Below, one piece after another: positions 9,011-17,082 of a stretch of 64,000 bases of DNA. This DNA is from Gimesia aquarii (lineage in GTDB: Bacteria > Planctomycetota > Planctomycetia > Planctomycetales > Planctomycetaceae), in assembly GCF_007748195.1 (NCBI RefSeq), contig NZ_CP037920.1, forward strand, positions 6,573,300-6,637,299, read 5' to 3'. Each line of letters begins with the position of its first letter. The stretch's first letter is position 1. The notes under the pieces were generated by a model, which did no database searches, had not been told where the DNA came from, and saw only the letters and a list, made by a program, of their open reading frames with translations. The position numbers and the translations under genes are program-made.

Positions 9011-9295
9011 CCTTTATTTCAACTTAATACTCAATACCATTCGAGTTTGGGGTGTAGCTGCCGTTGTGGTTCTAGCGTTATCTCAGTTGATGGTGAGGGC
9101 ACCATATATCGATGTCATTTTATCAAGGAGCCGATCGGAAATATCTATTGGTCCGATTTTGAATTGAAATTACGAGACCTTCCTTGCACGAATGAAACCT
9201 GTGGCTGCCACATCGGTTACGTGCATATGGATGAGTTGAGTCTTTATCCTGTATTTAAGGGGGGTATTCTGGAACGTATTCTACAGGAATACTAG
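9011..9295 (+). pseudogene. C-terminal remnant of an STM4011-family radical SAM gene
   Basis: From about 9011 the frame reads PLFQLNTQYHSS, then GCSCRCGSSVISVDGEGTIY, RCHFIKEPIGN and TCGCHIGYVHM before TAG at 9295. The many cysteines (CSCRC, RCHF, CTNETCGCH) look like the C-terminal auxiliary iron-sulfur region of STM4011-type radical SAM proteins. The radical SAM CxxxCxxC core is missing, and no start codon with a ribosome site precedes the fragment, so it is probably not functional. An 82-residue protein from TTG 9047 is possible but unlikely. Confidence 0.55.
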
Positions 9296-9544
9296 TACGA
9301 TACCGAACCAAGCTTAGAACCAAAAGCTGATGAAACCCGGCAAATACCATTCTGCAAAGACAATTGCTTCATAACAAATACTTTGCTGATGTTTGAGGAA
9401 GTGAAGCCTAATAACAACCAGTATAGGCTTTTAGTACTTTGTATCTAGAAGTTTATCTTTGATTCTTTAAACGCCACTCAAAAGCTGTACTTAATTAACA
9501 AAGTATACATAATCACAAAGCATGCGGTTTACTAATGGAACTGA

Positions 9545-9571
9545 TTGACAGAATAGATCTTCAATTGTAGA
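9545..9571 (+). promoter_or_regulatory. Promoter candidate of second DUF1559 module
   Basis: TTGACA at 9545-9550 is followed after 15 bases by TGTAGA at 9566-9571. The position relative to the 28-base element matches that in the first module. The -10 box is poor, so the strength is uncertain. Confidence 0.4.
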
Positions 9572-9588
9572 CTCGAAATTAATACCTA

Positions 9589-9616
9589 TGTATATTAATG
9601 AACCAATGTATTAATA
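9589..9616 (+). repeat. 28-base leader element, copy 2, with inverted repeat
   Basis: All 28 bases match 6367-6394. The inverted repeat arms TATTAAT and ATTAATA are kept, with the same ten-base centre. Distance to the start codon is about 175 bases. Flanking sequence has diverged much more than this block, which suggests selection on it. Confidence 0.6.
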
Positions 9617-9790
9617 ACACGTTCTCTAACTACTTCATACTCGAATTCGGAGAACACCACAAGTGAACTCAAAGCCCTTCATTTTAAGCTTTTAGCTCCA
9701 AATTCTGCCTGTAAATCAAGCAATTTTACATTTCTAAATGAAATTTTTGTCACTTCTATTCTTTATTCTATTTTTTGAAGGAGAAACAAC

Positions 9791-10714
9791 GTGCAAATGA
9801 ATCATTCACCAAGGCGCGCTTTTACGCTGATTGAGTTGCTGGTCGTCATAGCCATAATTGCGATCCTCATAGCACTGCTACTCCCGGCCGTACAACAAGC
9901 GCGTGAGGCAGCCAGAAGAAGTACATGTAAAAATAACATGAAGCAGATTGGTTTGGGGCTTCATAACTATCATGAAACACACAGTGTGTTTCCCATGAGC
10001 TACAAGCATACTCTCGATGGTGGCTATAACAACACGCAACGAGGAATGAGCTGGATAGCGTACCTTTTACCCTTTGTTGATCAGGCGAATGTGTACAACA
10101 GAATTAATCATGGATTACCTCTCTCTGATCCTAACAACACCGAAGTTTCAAGAACGGTTTTAAAAGTGTTTTTGTGCCCTACTGATACTGGTGTGGAAAG
10201 TGGAATTTTACCCGGACGTTCCAATGTAGGAGATGAAAGGGCTGTTACCAGTTATAAAGCTGTGTCAGGAAACAACTGGGCCTGGGGTGGGTTTGTGCAT
10301 TCTGACCCTACAGGGCGCAATGCTGGAAATACCAATGGACTCGATTGGGGTAACGGTTTTATGTGCCGGAATGGTAGTTCCAAAGTCAACATCACAAGAG
10401 TACGTGATGTCACCGATGGAATGAGTGGCACTTTTTTCGTAGGAGAAGCCCTTCCCAGAGAATGTTCTCACAACTGGTGGTGGTGGTTCAATGCCTCCAC
10501 GGCAAACTGTGCTGTCCCTTTAAATCACTATATTAATAATACTTTTACAGCGGGAGACTGGGGACGAAATTATTCATTCGCCAGTCGCCATGAAGGGGGA
10601 GCACACTTTTTAATGGGAGATGGAGCTGTCCGTTTCATAAGTGAAAACATTGATACCGGGACTTATCGCGCCCTGGCTTCTATTCAAAGTGGTGAAACAA
10701 TTGGAGATTTTTAG
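9791..10714 (+). CDS. DUF1559 family prepilin-like protein (module 2)
   Basis: The protein has 307 residues. I take the GTG at 9791 as start: AAGGAG lies seven bases upstream and the GTG aligns with the ATG of the first module. ATG 9797 is the alternative. The prepilin segment is PRRAFTLIE followed by the same hydrophobic helix and [20 protein letters not shown]; Ala again replaces the usual Gly before the cleavage site. The C-terminus has [20 protein letters not shown]. The middle part differs strongly from module 1, so the duplication is old or the surface part evolves fast. Confidence 0.9.
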   Translation: MQMNHSPRRAFTLIELLVVIAIIAILIALLLPAVQQAREAARRSTCKNNMKQIGLGLHNYHETHSVFPMSYKHTLDGGYNNTQRGMSWIAYLLPFVDQANVYNRINHGLPLSDPNNTEVSRTVLKVFLCPTDTGVESGILPGRSNVGDERAVTSYKAVSGNNWAWGGFVHSDPTGRNAGNTNGLDWGNGFMCRNGSSKVNITRVRDVTDGMSGTFFVGEALPRECSHNWWWWFNASTANCAVPLNHYINNTFTAGDWGRNYSFASRHEGGAHFLMGDGAVRFISENIDTGTYRALASIQSGETIGDF

Positions 10715-10762
10715 CTTTCCATATTCCTAAGGTTTGATATTAATTCCGATTCAATGCAATTT

Positions 10763-10803
10763 AATGCAACCTGTTTAGATCAATTTAACAGGTTGCATTT
10801 TTT
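10763..10803 (+). terminator. Intrinsic terminator between prepilin-like gene and lipoprotein gene (module 2)
   Basis: AATGCAACCTGTT (10763-10775) pairs perfectly with AACAGGTTGCATT (10787-10799) over 13 bases, with an 11-base loop and a T run just after. It stands before the lipoprotein gene at 10816, so readthrough or processing must supply that gene unless it has its own promoter. Confidence 0.8.
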
Positions 10804-10815
10804 AAAGGGGCTGAA

Positions 10816-11235
10816 ATGCAAAATCACGTCTTATTTCTTTTCTCTGCGATCATTTTATTAGGTACCAGTTGTAATGGAGCACCAGATGATACTCCCAAAA
10901 CAGTCGAAGTCACCGGAATTATCACTATGAAAGATAAGCCTGTATCGGGAGCTTCTGTCGTGTTTATGCCTGAATCAGGTCCTTCTGCTATTGGCATAAC
11001 AGATGCATCAGGATCCTATGCACTCAAAACGGGAAAAGCAATCGGAGCAACTCCTGGTCAACATGTGGTCACAATTACTTCTGGTGGAGAAACTCCCATG
11101 CCTGGAACAGAAGAAGCGAAAAGCGATAAAACGAAACCCGAGGTTCCTGTCGATTATGGAGACCCAAAGAAGTCTGGACTCACCGCCAATGTAAAAGCCA
11201 GTGGAAATAATAAGTTCGATTTCAAATTGAATTAA
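10816..11235 (+). CDS. Small lipoprotein with carboxypeptidase-regulatory-like domain (module 2)
   Basis: The 139-residue protein has a signal peptide with lipobox LGTSC, followed by one beta-sandwich domain (VEVTGIITMKDKPVSGASVV, then GITDASGSYALKTG and PGQHVVTI). The start ATG 10816 has AAAGGGG upstream, which lies right after the T run of the terminator. It is the paralogue of the lipoproteins at 7682 and 56705; similarity is in the domain plan, not in close sequence. Confidence 0.75.
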   Translation: MQNHVLFLFSAIILLGTSCNGAPDDTPKTVEVTGIITMKDKPVSGASVVFMPESGPSAIGITDASGSYALKTGKAIGATPGQHVVTITSGGETPMPGTEEAKSDKTKPEVPVDYGDPKKSGLTANVKASGNNKFDFKLN

Positions 11236-11269
11236 AGCTACACTTGAGGTTTTGAGATGCGAGTCATTG

Positions 11270-11294
11270 CTGATTGAAATTAGCTTTCAATCAG
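11270..11294 (+). terminator. Hairpin after lipoprotein gene of module 2
   Basis: CTGATTGAAA (11270-11279) pairs with TTTCAATCAG (11285-11294) around a five-base loop. Only a short T stretch (TACTTTC) follows, so termination is likely but not certain. Confidence 0.5.
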
Positions 11295-11463
11295 TACTTT
11301 CAATCCGTCTAGATACATCGATTATTGGTATGGCGCTGCAACTCTTCGAGTCAACTCAGTTGGATTGAACTCTTCTCGACCGATTGGATCTGCCTTCAAG
11401 TTACTGGTTTTGAAGCCCCACCTTAATCTTCAAATCTTAACGCAGGCTTCATGTCTGGGCTAT

Positions 11464-11493
11464 TTACAAAGCCCGACCAACTTAGGCTATAAT
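11464..11493 (+). promoter_or_regulatory. Promoter candidate for alkaline phosphatase
   Basis: TATAAT at 11488-11493 is a consensus -10 box. The best -35 candidate is TTACAA at 11464-11469 with an 18-base spacer. The leader to ATG 11555 would be about 55 bases. Confidence 0.5.
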
Positions 11494-11554
11494 AGTATTC
11501 TACTTTCTTCTATCCCTCCCGTTTTTACTTCTCACTATATTTACAGAGGATTAA

Positions 11555-13228
11555 ATGAAGCTCGCTGTTTCTTCCAGCCTGTCAGGGCTGATCTTATTGG
11601 CATTTGTTACATCGAGTGCAGCAGAAGACTCGGACAAGGATCATATCAGGCAAATCCAGACGTCTGCGATTCAAAACAAGAAAAGTCCCGTCGCGCATTG
11701 GGGCTTTGAACCTGAAAACTACACACAATGGTCCAACCATTCATTACGCCTGATTCCAGTTTATACTTTTGGTACAAGAGGAAATGTCAAAGGACTCAAT
11801 CTAAGTTCCTATACCGGGCAGAATAGCCCTTATCGTAATGAAAAATCGTTAGCACAAATCTATGGTTTCCTGCCAACAAATACCGTGAATCCAAAGGCAG
11901 ACTATCTGGATCAGACAAATCTCTATGAAATGCAATTAGCGGCTCTCAAAGCTGGTAAGAAGAACATCATCCTCTTCATCTTTGACGGGATGGACTGGCA
12001 GACCACAAAAGCGGCTGCCCTTTTTTATTCGGGTGAAGACAACTATCACTGTGGGCGTGGTACCGGTTTTCACTTTCAAGACTATCCTGCAGCAGGTACA
12101 TCACAATTTGGTTATATGGTCACAGCCCCCCATAATGCCAATACGGATGTTGACGTGGATCAGCAAACAGTTTTGAATCCGGGAGGAAAAAACAGGGGTG
12201 GTTACAATGCAGCTAAAGGAGGCCCTACTCCCTGGACGCCCGGTAATGACAAAAAGTATCTGATTGGAAATTTGAAAAACAATTACGGCGAACACGCTTA
12301 TCCAGACTCTGCTAATACCGCCATGTCGATGACAACCGGCCTGAAATCATATAACAACGCCATAAACGTCGACCCCACTGGTGCTCGCGTTCCAACAATT
12401 GCCCACATGGCTCAGCAAAAAGGATACTCTGTCGGCATTGTTACGAGTGTCCCTATCACTCATGCGACTCCAGCAGCCGCCTATGCCCATAATGTCAGTC
12501 GCAATGACTATCAGGATCTGGCCAGAGACTTAGTTGGTCTGCCTTCTATTTCGCACCCTGATCATCCTCTGCCTGGAATGGATGTTGTTCTGGGAGGTGG
12601 TTTTGGCACCATTGCAAAAACTTCTGATGAGAAAGCGCAAGGAAAGAATTTTGAGCCTGGTTGGAAATACATTACCGAAGAAACATTGAAAAAATCCGAT
12701 ATCGAAAATGGGGGACAGTATACAGTCGCCGTACGTACTTCTGATAAAAAAGGAAGTTGTGGACTGAAAGAAGCGACAAAATACGCCATCCAAAATAAGA
12801 CACGACTGTTGGGCGTGTACGGGGTAGGTCAATACTCGGCCCACTTACCCTACCAGACAGCAAATGGGAATTTTCAACCTGCTCCAGGAAAGCAGAAAGC
12901 CGAAGTTTATTCTGAATCTGATCTGAAAGAAAATCCCAATTTGGCAGAGATGACTGAATCAGCACTCCAGGTTTTGAGTCAAAATAAAAAAGGGTTTTGG
13001 TTAATGGTCGAAGCTGGCGACGTTGACTGGGCAAATCACGATAATAATCTTGATAACGCAATTGGAGCCGTCAAGAGTGGTGATGCTGCATTCAAAGTGA
13101 TCACTGAATGGGTAGAAAAAAATAGTAACTGGGACGAGTCTGTTGTTATTCTCACTGCAGATCACGGCCACTATTTACATATCGACCAACCCCAGGCATT
13201 AATACCGCCAAAAGAAACAACAAAGTAA
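11555..13228 (+). CDS. Secreted alkaline phosphatase
   Basis: The enzyme releases phosphate from organic esters outside the cytoplasm. It has 557 residues with a signal peptide of about 23 residues ending TSSAAE. Motifs of the PhoA family are present: the metal site near the start of the domain (IILFIFDGMDWQTT), the catalytic Ser252 in YPDSANTAMSMTTG, the metal ligands in VEAGDVDWANHDNNLDNAIG, and the C-terminal LTADHGHYLHI. ATG 11555 follows AGAGGATTA. It converges with the PBP2 gene. A link to the phosphate operon at 48-56 kb is plausible but no Pho box was recognised upstream. Confidence 0.88.
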   Translation: MKLAVSSSLSGLILLAFVTSSAAEDSDKDHIRQIQTSAIQNKKSPVAHWGFEPENYTQWSNHSLRLIPVYTFGTRGNVKGLNLSSYTGQNSPYRNEKSLAQIYGFLPTNTVNPKADYLDQTNLYEMQLAALKAGKKNIILFIFDGMDWQTTKAAALFYSGEDNYHCGRGTGFHFQDYPAAGTSQFGYMVTAPHNANTDVDVDQQTVLNPGGKNRGGYNAAKGGPTPWTPGNDKKYLIGNLKNNYGEHAYPDSANTAMSMTTGLKSYNNAINVDPTGARVPTIAHMAQQKGYSVGIVTSVPITHATPAAAYAHNVSRNDYQDLARDLVGLPSISHPDHPLPGMDVVLGGGFGTIAKTSDEKAQGKNFEPGWKYITEETLKKSDIENGGQYTVAVRTSDKKGSCGLKEATKYAIQNKTRLLGVYGVGQYSAHLPYQTANGNFQPAPGKQKAEVYSESDLKENPNLAEMTESALQVLSQNKKGFWLMVEAGDVDWANHDNNLDNAIGAVKSGDAAFKVITEWVEKNSNWDESVVILTADHGHYLHIDQPQALIPPKETTK

Positions 13229-13239
13229 TCCTAGTGGAG

Positions 13240-15489
13240 TCAGTTCGCTTGTAGCTTCACTTGCGTTGAAGTCAATAAGCCAGCCTGGAGTAACGATTGA
13301 ATCAGTGTTTTGGCAACTGGTCCAGCAACTTTGCTTCCTGAACCACCATGCTCAATCACAACCGCAAATGCGTACTTCGGTCGCTCTGCTGGTACAAAAC
13401 CAGCAAACCATGCGTGATCATTTTTTCCACCTCCGGTCTCTGCGGTCCCCGTTTTGCCAGCAATAGTAATCTCTTTCATCCGCACGGTTTTATAACCAGT
13501 TCCTCGAGGATGCGCAACAACATTGATCAGGCCTTCACGCACACGCTGTAACGTTCCGGGATGAATACCACTCACATAACGTCTTGGATAAGAGATCATC
13601 TTGCGTGTTGTAGTAGAAGATTCAGCGGAAGGAACGATACTTTGTGCTAAATGCGGTACGATCAGTTCACCATTATTGGCGACAACGGCCATTAGACGTG
13701 CAATCTGTAAAGGGGTGGCCGTCAAACGGGACTGACCGATGGCAATTCCTAACGTATCTCCAGGGTACCAGGGAGATTTCTTTTTCTCATTTGATGGTTT
13801 GGGGTCAGGTAAATGCCCACCACGTTCACCAGGAATATCAATCCCCGTAGGTTTGCCAAATCCCAATTGGTCTGCCCAATGGTAAATGGTTTGTGGTCCT
13901 ATTTTTCGTGCCGCTTGAAAGAAGTAAACATTGCAGGACTGACTTAGAGCTTGAGTCAAATTAATGTCATGGTGCCCCACTCCAAAATGACGATAGATAT
14001 AATCTCGATGTCGATCAGGTCGATCCAAATATCCTCGGCAGCTAAAAAATTCATCGGGGTCAACTTTACCACTCTCCAGTAGCGCAATCGAGGTTAACGT
14101 TTTAAATGTCGATCCGGGAGGGAGCATCATCTGAGTCGCCCGCGGAAAAAGAGGGCGTTTTGGATCATTAAGCACCGCCTGCCACTCGTCTGGGGAAGGA
14201 TTCAATAACAAATTCAGATCGTAGCGCGGTGCGGAAGCCATAGTAATAATCGCCCCCGTTCGGACATCTAATACCACAACACAACCACCGGCAGAGACAT
14301 GATGTGGACTTCCTGTTTGATCCACATTCTGTTGTAATCTCTGTAAGGCTTGATCAAGCAGATGCTGCACCTGTCCCTGTATTTGAGTGCTTAACGTAAG
14401 GACAACATCATCACCCGATTTTGGCTCGCGAATAATTTCAATACGAACAATTTCACCCTGACGATCTTTAACAACGCGTTTTAAACCACGTAATCCGCGC
14501 AAATAACGATCATAAGACCGTTCGATTCCTGTTTTACCAATACGATCTCCTTCGCGATAATCAAGCGGATCGCCTTCAGGGAATCGCTGTTTACGTGCTG
14601 CCAAGATCTTATCGTCAATGCGATGGCGAATTCCAATCTCATGAGGGGCAATCGTCTTCTGTGGATACTCTCTCAGTGTTGCGATTTCAATATTGATTCC
14701 AGGAAACCGCTCTGGATGTGCCGAGATAGCCAACGCAATTTCTCGTGGAATGTCTGATTTGAGCGTGTGATAGTCAAGCTCTTCACGTACTACAATCCGT
14801 TCTTTTTGAGGACGTCGTGGAGGTTTGGTTAACGTTTCGTTCAAGAGCTCCCAGATCGCTGACAAGTGATTTTGACTGCTTTGCTCTTTTGAATCAGAAA
14901 ACGATTCTTCTATTTGAATTTCAGATGGCACTTTCGTAGCTCTCTGGTTCACATTCTCAATAATCGTCTCGACCCGTTGTTGCGTTTTTCGACATAGCTC
15001 TTTCAATTCGTCAGGATTCATTCGCACAACGACTGCTAAATCTTCCCAGAGTTGCCGACGACGGGCTAAAACCTGCTGTTTCGCCGCCTCTACTTTTTCC
15101 TGATTTCGACGATCTATTGGTTCCAGCGACTTTAACGCCTGCTTCTTTAACCAACGTGAATTCGGTGGTTCTTCAAGCCAACGATAATGTGCCTGTAAGT
15201 CAAAGCGTTCCACATCAATCGCCAGTATTTGACCATCGACAGAGATAATACGTCCATCCCGACTCGGAATCGGTTCAATTGATTCTGTCGTCCGACCAAA
15301 CTGAGAATAAAAGTACTCTGCATTCATATATTGAATAAAGAGTAAGCGTCCGCTGACCGCTAGCAAAGGGATGATCAACATAAATCCCAACAGGAAAACA
15401 CGAACACCAGGCATACGATCCACCTGAAACGAATGCCCCAAAGCATCAGTTTCTGAATCCAGGTGATCATTACCAGGCCGGTTTCGCAT
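13240..15489 (-). CDS. mrdA: Penicillin-binding protein 2 (peptidoglycan D,D-transpeptidase of elongation)
   Basis: It cross-links peptidoglycan during side-wall growth with the MreBCD complex. The 749-residue protein has one N-terminal membrane segment (VFLLGFMLIIPLLAVSGRLL), a dimerisation part with GKTGIERSYDRYLRG, and a transpeptidase domain with Ser460 in PGSTFKTL (SxxK), SCN in LSQSCNVYFF and Lys679 in AGKTGTAETGG. It is about 100 residues longer than typical PBP2; a charged insert at roughly residues 120-250 explains this. It is the last gene of mreB-mreC-mreD-PBP2, 54 bases after mreD. No rodA follows in the window. This is direct evidence for peptidoglycan synthesis in this planctomycete. 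Confidence 0.92.
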   Translation of the reverse strand: MRNRPGNDHLDSETDALGHSFQVDRMPGVRVFLLGFMLIIPLLAVSGRLLFIQYMNAEYFYSQFGRTTESIEPIPSRDGRIISVDGQILAIDVERFDLQAHYRWLEEPPNSRWLKKQALKSLEPIDRRNQEKVEAAKQQVLARRRQLWEDLAVVVRMNPDELKELCRKTQQRVETIIENVNQRATKVPSEIQIEESFSDSKEQSSQNHLSAIWELLNETLTKPPRRPQKERIVVREELDYHTLKSDIPREIALAISAHPERFPGINIEIATLREYPQKTIAPHEIGIRHRIDDKILAARKQRFPEGDPLDYREGDRIGKTGIERSYDRYLRGLRGLKRVVKDRQGEIVRIEIIREPKSGDDVVLTLSTQIQGQVQHLLDQALQRLQQNVDQTGSPHHVSAGGCVVVLDVRTGAIITMASAPRYDLNLLLNPSPDEWQAVLNDPKRPLFPRATQMMLPPGSTFKTLTSIALLESGKVDPDEFFSCRGYLDRPDRHRDYIYRHFGVGHHDINLTQALSQSCNVYFFQAARKIGPQTIYHWADQLGFGKPTGIDIPGERGGHLPDPKPSNEKKKSPWYPGDTLGIAIGQSRLTATPLQIARLMAVVANNGELIVPHLAQSIVPSAESSTTTRKMISYPRRYVSGIHPGTLQRVREGLINVVAHPRGTGYKTVRMKEITIAGKTGTAETGGGKNDHAWFAGFVPAERPKYAFAVVIEHGGSGSKVAGPVAKTLIQSLLQAGLLTSTQVKLQAN

Positions 15490-15543
15490 GATGACTGTAC
15501 TTCGTTTATCTTAAGAGTGGTAAATGACGATCCAGAAGTTGAT

Positions 15544-16098
15544 TCAATGTGTAAATCGGGAATTATAAACCGTTTTGTTTCCCAAATTCTGCTGTAGGCC
15601 AACAGGGATGAATCTCCAAATCGTGTTAAACGCCATCAGCAAACTAGCGCCCACCACAGCCGTATACAAGGCATTGCCGGCTGATTGTTGCGCCAATGTA
15701 CTCAAGTCAGATAGCACTTTAGCATCCCATTGATTCAGGACTCGAAAGAAACCATCGAAGAGGAAGGCTGTTACTGCTATCAAGATAAAGCGGCTCAACA
15801 GCGAACGAATTTCAAAATGAGTTTGAATTCGATACGCGATCCAGCTCAAGCAGGTCAAAAGTAGAATCCCCATGCCAGGAATTGAAGAATCGAAGGTTTC
15901 ACAGATGAGTCCTACAATGATCGCCCAAAGGAAAATTTTTGTATCACGATGCCAAAACAATCCGAAACATAATATAAGCAGAATAAGGTTAGGTCGGCTA
16001 CCTGCCATAATTGCATCAGGGACAAAACTAATCTGGACAATCAATAAGAAATAGCAAAGCAATAATAAACAGAAAAATTTCACAACACTCTTCCTCAC
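15544..16098 (-). CDS. mreD: Rod shape-determining protein MreD
   Basis: This 184-residue membrane protein has five or more hydrophobic segments with few charges, an N-terminal helix (FFCLLLLCYFLLIVQISFV) and the PNLILLILCFGLFWHRD stretch typical of MreD. It starts with GTG at 16098 directly after the TGA of mreC (TGAGTG), so translation is probably coupled. MreD is poorly conserved; position between mreC and PBP2 carries much of the call. Confidence 0.85.
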   Translation of the reverse strand: MRKSVVKFFCLLLLCYFLLIVQISFVPDAIMAGSRPNLILLILCFGLFWHRDTKIFLWAIIVGLICETFDSSIPGMGILLLTCLSWIAYRIQTHFEIRSLLSRFILIAVTAFLFDGFFRVLNQWDAKVLSDLSTLAQQSAGNALYTAVVGASLLMAFNTIWRFIPVGLQQNLGNKTVYNSRFTH

Positions 16099-17064
16099 TC
16101 AATTCGTCAGCATTCGCCGAGGATTAATAATTTGTCTCAGTACATTAACTTGCTTGATCTCAGAAAGTTCGACAACAGGCTTGACGATGATCTTCCAATA
16201 AGGGGCGCCTCTGGGAAGTTCAGCTTCAATCACGCGACCGTAATACATGGGCTGTCTTAAAGCCGATTGCATGCTCAGTGGGAGTTCACGGTCAACTTCC
16301 CCCGTGTAAACTTCTTGTCCCACCTGAATTGATTCCGTGGGAGGTATCTGTAACAACTGACACTTCCCTTCACCGATTCCCACTAAAATCCCATCTGTTC
16401 CCAACTGTAAACCGTCTTTTGTCTTTCGAGCGATTCGCGCCGACCCTCGATATTTAACTGAAGAAATGGGAATAAAGCTGCTAATCCAGTGCCCTACCTC
16501 ACTAATTTTTCCGATCACAGCCTGCCCGGCATATAGTGAATAACCAATTTTGATTCCCTGCTTCTCTCCCAGATCAATCAACGGTAAATCAGACTGCAAC
16601 ACAAAAGACGATTCAGTGACCCCCTGCTCCCGTCCCTGATTGAGTAATCGACCTTCTTTCAATAATGCGATAGCTGACTCACCAAGTAATTGTGCTTCAA
16701 CTAGATCAGGTATGAGTAGATCTTCTTCAGACTGTGCCTGATAAGAGGGAACGCCCGTTTGTTTTAATGTTTGTAGCTGGTCAGATAACTGCAGCGCATG
16801 TAATTCGAGACGTCTGATTTCGAAAGCTTTTTCAGATAATTCTGCTTCAAGTTTTTTTACGAGCGACTGCTGTTGAAGTTTCTGGTCTGATTGATGCTGC
16901 CATCCTTTGAACTGTTGGGCCAGCACTAATCCTGGTTTGGCGGCATCGCGAATTAAATTGAATACACGATCTGAATAGTCAGTCGGAATTACGTAAAGAC
17001 ACACACTTGTCAAAATCGCAAACAAAACGAGTTTAATCTCCGATGAGCGCGTCTCACGTTTCAT
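16099..17064 (-). CDS. mreC: Rod shape-determining protein MreC
   Basis: MreC links the MreB filament to the periplasmic wall enzymes. This 321-residue protein has an N-terminal membrane helix (KLVLFAILTSVCLYVIP), a long coiled coil at about residues 55-105 rich in Lys, Glu, Gln and Leu, and a C-terminal beta-rich part with GYSLYAGQAVIGKISEVGHW and QVGQEVYTGEVDREL. It begins 18 bases after mreB ends and abuts mreD. Confidence 0.88.
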   Translation of the reverse strand: MKRETRSSEIKLVLFAILTSVCLYVIPTDYSDRVFNLIRDAAKPGLVLAQQFKGWQHQSDQKLQQQSLVKKLEAELSEKAFEIRRLELHALQLSDQLQTLKQTGVPSYQAQSEEDLLIPDLVEAQLLGESAIALLKEGRLLNQGREQGVTESSFVLQSDLPLIDLGEKQGIKIGYSLYAGQAVIGKISEVGHWISSFIPISSVKYRGSARIARKTKDGLQLGTDGILVGIGEGKCQLLQIPPTESIQVGQEVYTGEVDRELPLSMQSALRQPMYYGRVIEAELPRGAPYWKIIVKPVVELSEIKQVNVLRQIINPRRMLTN

Positions 17065-17082
17065 TGCACTTAAGCCCGTCCC

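Larger units (their letters stand above)
11236..11554. other. Intergenic region before the alkaline phosphatase
   Basis: It holds a hairpin (11270-11294) and a promoter candidate (11464-11493). A pair of direct repeats, CTTTCAATC, lies at about 11284-11305 with a period of 13 bases, which does not fit a Pho box. No gene is seen. Confidence 0.5.

Noticed and set aside
9047-9295. 82-residue cysteine-rich protein as an intact gene
   Set aside because: It begins at TTG without a ribosome site, the similarity continues upstream of that codon, and it matches only the tail of a longer radical SAM protein.
11284-11305. Direct repeats CTTTCAATC as a Pho box for the alkaline phosphatase
   Set aside because: The period is 13 bases, not 11, and one copy is part of a hairpin that probably ends the upstream gene.
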